Shown piece after piece: positions 5,695 to 8,327 of a stretch of DNA of 8,327 nt. The translations under genes were made by a program, and so were the position numbers. Location of the stretch: contig JADGQN010000199.1 of the NCBI GenBank assembly GCA_017881765.1, positions 1 to 8,327 of the forward strand, read 5' to 3'. Each line of letters opens with the position of its first letter. Positions within the stretch are counted from its first letter, which is position 1. The notes under the pieces were generated by a model. It had not been told where the DNA came from. It made no database searches and saw only the letters and a list, made by a program, of their open reading frames with translations. The DNA is from Syntrophobacterales bacterium. Lineage in GTDB: Bacteria > Desulfobacterota > Syntrophorhabdia > Syntrophorhabdales > WCHB1-27.

Positions 5695-6197
5695 AGGCCA
5701 GGCTCTGTTTGATCCTCCTGCTTCTGGCATGGGCCTATCCATTGTTTGCTGAGGACTCGTCCACCCGGCTTTATTCCTTCAAATGTGGAGACGCCCAGGT
5801 GACTGTCTCCTCTACATGTATGTTTAGACACATAACGCAATGCACCAAGCAATCTATGTTATTGACCACCCCCCAAGGTGATATTGTTAAGTTGCCTCAT
5901 GATGGTAAGGCTTCATTACAGCCTTCGGAAGGACCACCGCCCTTAATGGATGCTCTGGTCACCGATTGGACATGTGCCATAGCCAAAGACGGCACTCCTT
6001 ACATCCTCCTGTGGTATACCTGCCGGTGGGGTGAGGACTGTCAGGATGACACTATGGAATGGGTGCGGATATTCGATACACATGGTAAGAATATGACCGT
6101 TCACCTTAAGAACCTGGACGCTGACGGGGTCCAGAGGCTTTACAAGAAGCTAGGGCTGGATCCAGGAACCTTCCGGGTGGATAGGATACAATACTGA
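5691..6197 (+). CDS. Small secreted cysteine-rich protein, co-operonic with the lysozyme
   Basis: 168 residues, family not recognised. Residues 1-20 are a classic signal peptide (MKAR, hydrophobic LCLILLLLAWAYPLFA, then ED), with signal peptidase I cleavage likely after A20. No lipobox precedes a Cys at the right place. The mature part, about 148 residues, has six cysteines (in FKCGD, SSTCMF, TQCTK, DWTCA, YTCRW and EDCQD), an even number that suits disulfide bonds in the periplasm, and no further membrane segment. Its ATG overlaps the lysozyme stop as ATGA, with GGGAGG upstream inside the lysozyme gene, so the two are translationally coupled. A secreted partner made with a lysozyme could be an inhibitor/immunity protein or a lysis accessory. 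This is inference from position only. Confidence 0.75.
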   Translation: MKARLCLILLLLAWAYPLFAEDSSTRLYSFKCGDAQVTVSSTCMFRHITQCTKQSMLLTTPQGDIVKLPHDGKASLQPSEGPPPLMDALVTDWTCAIAKDGTPYILLWYTCRWGEDCQDDTMEWVRIFDTHGKNMTVHLKNLDADGVQRLYKKLGLDPGTFRVDRIQY

Positions 6198-6370
6198 AAA
6201 GCAGCAACCATGCCCGTAACTCCTACATTCACCTGGATAAGATCGGAGTCAAGCTCAATGTCGATAAATCCAGCATAGCCCTCATTACTGCGATCAATAT
6301 GAGGCAGAACTCCACCAGGGTGACTTCGTCCTCGCCTCATAGCACAAATATATCAGACGGTTATAGATAG
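6185..6370 (+). other. Short open frame without a clear start, possible gene remnant
   Basis: A 61-codon open stretch between stops at 6182-6184 and 6368-6370 contains SYIHLDKIGVKLNVDKSSIA and MRQNSTRV. There is no ATG before codon 39 and no ribosome site. Alternating hydrophobic residues look protein-like, but I recognise no family. It may be the tail of a gene cut off by a rearrangement between the secreted-protein gene and the insertion sequence. It could also be chance. The rest of 6198-6409 holds nothing I can name. Confidence 0.2.
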
Positions 6371-6409
6371 TTCTGAACAATCTCCTGGGGATAGGGTATT
6401 GTTGGACCA

Positions 6410-7507
6410 GTGGTGCCGTTGATCCGCGCCTGCCGGGGGTATGTCTTGGATTTGAAGGAAGTCGTTGTCCGGCCCGTCCGTCCGTCTGAAGAGCGGCGTT
6501 ACCAGGCTCTGATGCAGGAGCATCATTACCTCGGCTCTTTACCCAAGATCGGCCAGACCGTCTGGTATGTCGCCTCCTGGCGCGATGAGTGGGCGGCCCT
6601 CCTCTCCTTTTCCGCTGCAGCCTGGAAGTGCGGGGTACGGGACCGCTGGATCGGATGGGACTTCCGCCATCAGTATGATCGCCTGAAGCTGGTGGTCAAC
6701 AACAGCCGCTTTCTGATCCTGCCCGATTGGCATGTTCCTAATATGGGTTCTCGCGTCCTGTCGTTATGTCAAAAGAGGCTCGTCCATGATTGGCAAGAGA
6801 GGTTCGGCCATCCGGTGCTGCTCCTTGAGACGTTTGTGGATCCCGAGCGCTTTCGGGGAACGGTGTACAGGGCAGCAAACTGGATCTATGTCGGCAACAG
6901 CAAAGGCTTCCGCCGGATTCGTAACGGGTACGCTCCTTGCGAGTCGCCCAAAATGGTCTTCGTCAAGCCCCTTGAGGCCGATGCGCGCGTGCTCCTGTCC
7001 CACGCCCTGCTCACACCACCTTATCGTACAGGAGGCTCCAAGATCATGCTGAGCGCCGACCAGATGCAATCGCTCCCCTCATTCTTTGCCGCTATCCCGG
7101 ACCCCCGTCGCACCCAAGGCCGACGTCATCGTCTGGGTACGGTTCTGGCAATTTCCGCCGGTGCAATACTGTGCGGGATGCGCGGCTACAAGGCCATCTC
7201 GGATTGGGCCGAAAGTCTCGGCCAAAAGGCCCGGAGGCGTTTCGGCTGCCGCTACGAAAAGGGTCGCTACCTCATCCCCAGCGAGTCTATCATCCGCGAT
7301 GTCCTGATCCGCGTCGATCCGGCGCACCTGGACCACGCCCTGCAAGACTGGAACGCGGTTTACGCCGGGAAGGATGAAAGCCTTGCCATAGACGGCAAGA
7401 CCATGTGCAACGCCATCGATGATCAAGGTCAAACCCACATCATGAGCGTTGTCGGTCATGAGACAAAGACCTGCTACACCCAAAAAAAGTGGGAGCTCTG
7501 CCGGTAA
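6410..7507 (+). CDS. ISAs1-family transposase with N-terminal DUF4338 (DruA-like) domain, first reading frame
   Basis: 365 residues as read. Residues about 20-195 match DUF4338, the domain of Druantia protein DruA: RPVRPSEERRYQALMQEHHY, LGSLPKIGQTVWYVASWRDE, WAALLSFSAAAWK, RLKLVVNNSRFLILP, LLLETFVDPERFRGTVYRAA and NWIYVG.SKGFRR. From about residue 213 the ISAs1 transposase begins: MLSADQMQSLPSFFAAIPDP, GTVLAISAGAILCGMRGYKA and IIRDVLIRVDPAHLD, then LAIDGKTM with the first catalytic Asp (D328). Around 7483-7489 the frame leaves the family sequence and stops at 7505-7507. A -1 shift at the A AAA AAG stretch restores it. The start is unclear: GTG 6410 is the longest option, but homology begins near 6446-6452, where TTG codons lie. 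An AGGAGG at 7030-7035 precedes an in-frame ATG at 7046, exactly at the domain junction. Confidence 0.9.
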   Translation: MVPLIRACRGYVLDLKEVVVRPVRPSEERRYQALMQEHHYLGSLPKIGQTVWYVASWRDEWAALLSFSAAAWKCGVRDRWIGWDFRHQYDRLKLVVNNSRFLILPDWHVPNMGSRVLSLCQKRLVHDWQERFGHPVLLLETFVDPERFRGTVYRAANWIYVGNSKGFRRIRNGYAPCESPKMVFVKPLEADARVLLSHALLTPPYRTGGSKIMLSADQMQSLPSFFAAIPDPRRTQGRRHRLGTVLAISAGAILCGMRGYKAISDWAESLGQKARRRFGCRYEKGRYLIPSESIIRDVLIRVDPAHLDHALQDWNAVYAGKDESLAIDGKTMCNAIDDQGQTHIMSVVGHETKTCYTQKKWELCR

Positions 7508-7524
7508 AGGGCGATGAAGAGCTC
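7483..7524 (+). promoter_or_regulatory. Candidate -1 ribosomal frameshift signal (A AAA AAG plus hairpin)
   Basis: The heptamer A AAA AAG (7483-7489) is in the correct phase for a -1 slip that joins the two transposase frames as Q-K-K-V-G. Three bases on, GAGCTCT (7493-7499) can pair with AGAGCTC (7518-7524), with a further GCC/GGC (7500-7502 with 7510-7512) inside the loop. The spacer is short for a stimulatory hairpin. A simple one-base loss in the seven-A run explains the break equally well. Confidence 0.4.
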
Positions 7525-8207
7525 AAGCAAACAAACGAGATCAAGACAGCCATCCCCTTGCTCGACGCCATCGACATCCGGGGCAAGGACATCACTGTCG
7601 ATGCCCTTCTTACCCAACGCGCGATAGACGCCTATCTGGTCGGGCGCAAGGCCCACTACCATTTCACCGTCAAAGGAAATCAGTCCGGACTCCTCAAAGA
7701 CCTCGCGCTCTACTTCCAGGATCGAAAGGAGGCGGATTTCGTTGAGCATGCACCCCCTGACCACGGGCGCATCAAGGTCCGAAGCATCTGGATCACAACC
7801 GAGCTCAACGAGTATCTCGACTTTCCCCATGTAGGACAGGCATTCGTGATCGAACGACGGTCCACAAAGAAGAAGGGCGGCAAAACCACGTGCGACATTG
7901 CCTACGGCATCACCAGCCGGAGGCACATTGAAGCGAAGCGTGTGCTCAAGGTGAACCGTGATCACTGGACCATCGAGAATAGCTGCCATTATATCCTTGA
8001 TTGGAACTATGATGAAGACGGAGTCAGATACCCACAGGCTATGGCCCGGAAAACATCACGAGACTGCGCCGGTTCGCCATCGGCGTGATCAAATCGAAAG
8101 GCGCACGGAGCGTCGTACAGAAAATGCGGGAACTGACGCTCAATGTCCGTCTGGTCTTCGACTATCTGCGGATGACGGAGAACTCATGTGCCGCTGCACG
8201 TGTTTGA
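7489..8207 (+). pseudogene. ISAs1-family transposase, C-terminal part, with a second frame break
   Basis: This continues the transposase in the -1 frame: VGALPVKGDEELKQTNEIKT, then DIRGKDITVDALLTQRAI with the second catalytic Asp (in ITVDA), HYHFTVKGNQ, and DHWTIENSCHYILDWNYDED with the catalytic Glu (in TIEN). At 8017-8019 the frame slips again. As read it ends at 8086-8088 with an unrelated tail. Re-reading the C at 8019 gives RSQIPTGYGPENITRLRRFA, then IGVIKSKGARSVVQKMRELT and VFDYLRMTENSCAAARV, stopping at 8205-8207, which is the normal family ending. With both breaks bridged the product would be about 600 residues with a complete DDE triad. No slippery site exists at 8019, so this copy is most simply a pseudogene, or the break is a sequencing error. 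Confidence 0.85.
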
Positions 8208-8327
8208 AAGGAGAACAAATTTACCGTGTGTTGAAGGCCGGTCCAGGAAGAAAGGGCCGGGATTTTGTGTTACCATGATGCTTACTGGCGAACCTGTCTC
8301 TCATCGAGCGCAGGGTTGTGTATGGTA
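8208..8327. other. Flank after the transposase; element end not resolved
   Basis: Apart from the hairpin I see no gene. Comparing this stretch with 6371-6409 shows only a six-base inverted match (TGGACC at 6403-6408 with GGTCCA at 8240-8245), too short to claim as terminal inverted repeats. The right boundary of the insertion sequence may lie beyond the window. Confidence 0.3.
8238..8265 (+). terminator. Possible rho-independent terminator downstream of the transposase
   Basis: CCGGTCC (8238-8244) pairs with GGGCCGG (8254-8260), seven pairs including one G-U, with a 9-nt loop, followed by GATTTTGTGTT. The T-tract is short, so termination would be weak. It lies about 30 bp after the restored transposase stop, and may sit near the right end of the insertion sequence. 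Confidence 0.35.

Noticed and set aside
7474..7989. A 171-codon minus-strand frame opposite the transposase
   Set aside because: It is the complement of the recognised ISAs1 catalytic region, with no ribosome site or family resemblance.
6403..8245. TGGACC/GGTCCA as terminal inverted repeats of the insertion sequence
   Set aside because: Six bases match by chance easily, the flanking bases do not continue the match, and no target-site duplication is visible.

Overview
The window reads as an accessory, mobile-element-rich stretch of a bacterial chromosome or large plasmid. Gene families and moderate, uneven GC would fit a Desulfobacterota (deltaproteobacterial) or similar Gram-negative host. 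That is a guess: no rRNA, tRNA or core gene is present to place it. The secreted protein and the lambda-R-type lysozyme both suit a cell with a periplasm.

Layout. (1) 1-590, plus strand: a decayed remnant whose two halves lie in different frames, an RNase H-like/RecB-type nuclease tail (83-208) and an IS66-like transposase core (about 240-590). (2) 596-3693, minus strand: a compact three-gene unit transcribed leftward in the order HigB-type toxin, HigA-type XRE antitoxin, and an 817-residue primase-helicase of the TOTE conflict-system type. A perfect 20-bp palindrome overlaps the predicted promoter just ahead of the toxin. (3) 3926-4366, minus strand: a small protein of the BLES03/C11orf68-like family ('putative phosphothreonine lyase domain'). 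(4) About 4380-5118: no gene, but from 4788 to 5003 a cluster of degenerate repeats, a 13-bp inverted repeat and a 38-bp palindrome. (5) 5119-6197, plus strand: a sigma70-like promoter, a lambda-R-like lysozyme (GH104-like), and a cysteine-rich secreted protein whose start overlaps the lysozyme stop. (6) 6410-8207, plus strand: an ISAs1-family insertion sequence whose transposase is fused behind a DUF4338 (DruA-like) domain. Its frame is broken at 7489, at a textbook A AAA AAG slippery site, and again at about 8019.

The most interesting unit is the HigB-HigA-TOTE operon. A toxin-antitoxin pair, with the antitoxin as probable autorepressor, sits directly in front of a predicted nucleic-acid-synthesising conflict effector. 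The XRE stop codon is 16 bp from the primase-helicase start. I infer that the XRE protein represses the whole unit and that the toxin may protect or guard it. The toxin frame appears to have lost one base near 3437-3440. Restoring that base gives the family's conserved C-terminus and a stop codon that overlaps the antitoxin start in an ATGA.

A caution applies to the whole window. Several reading-frame breaks look like single-base events (toxin, transposase twice, lysozyme start). They may be real decay, programmed frameshifts, or sequencing/assembly errors. The large primase-helicase gene is intact.
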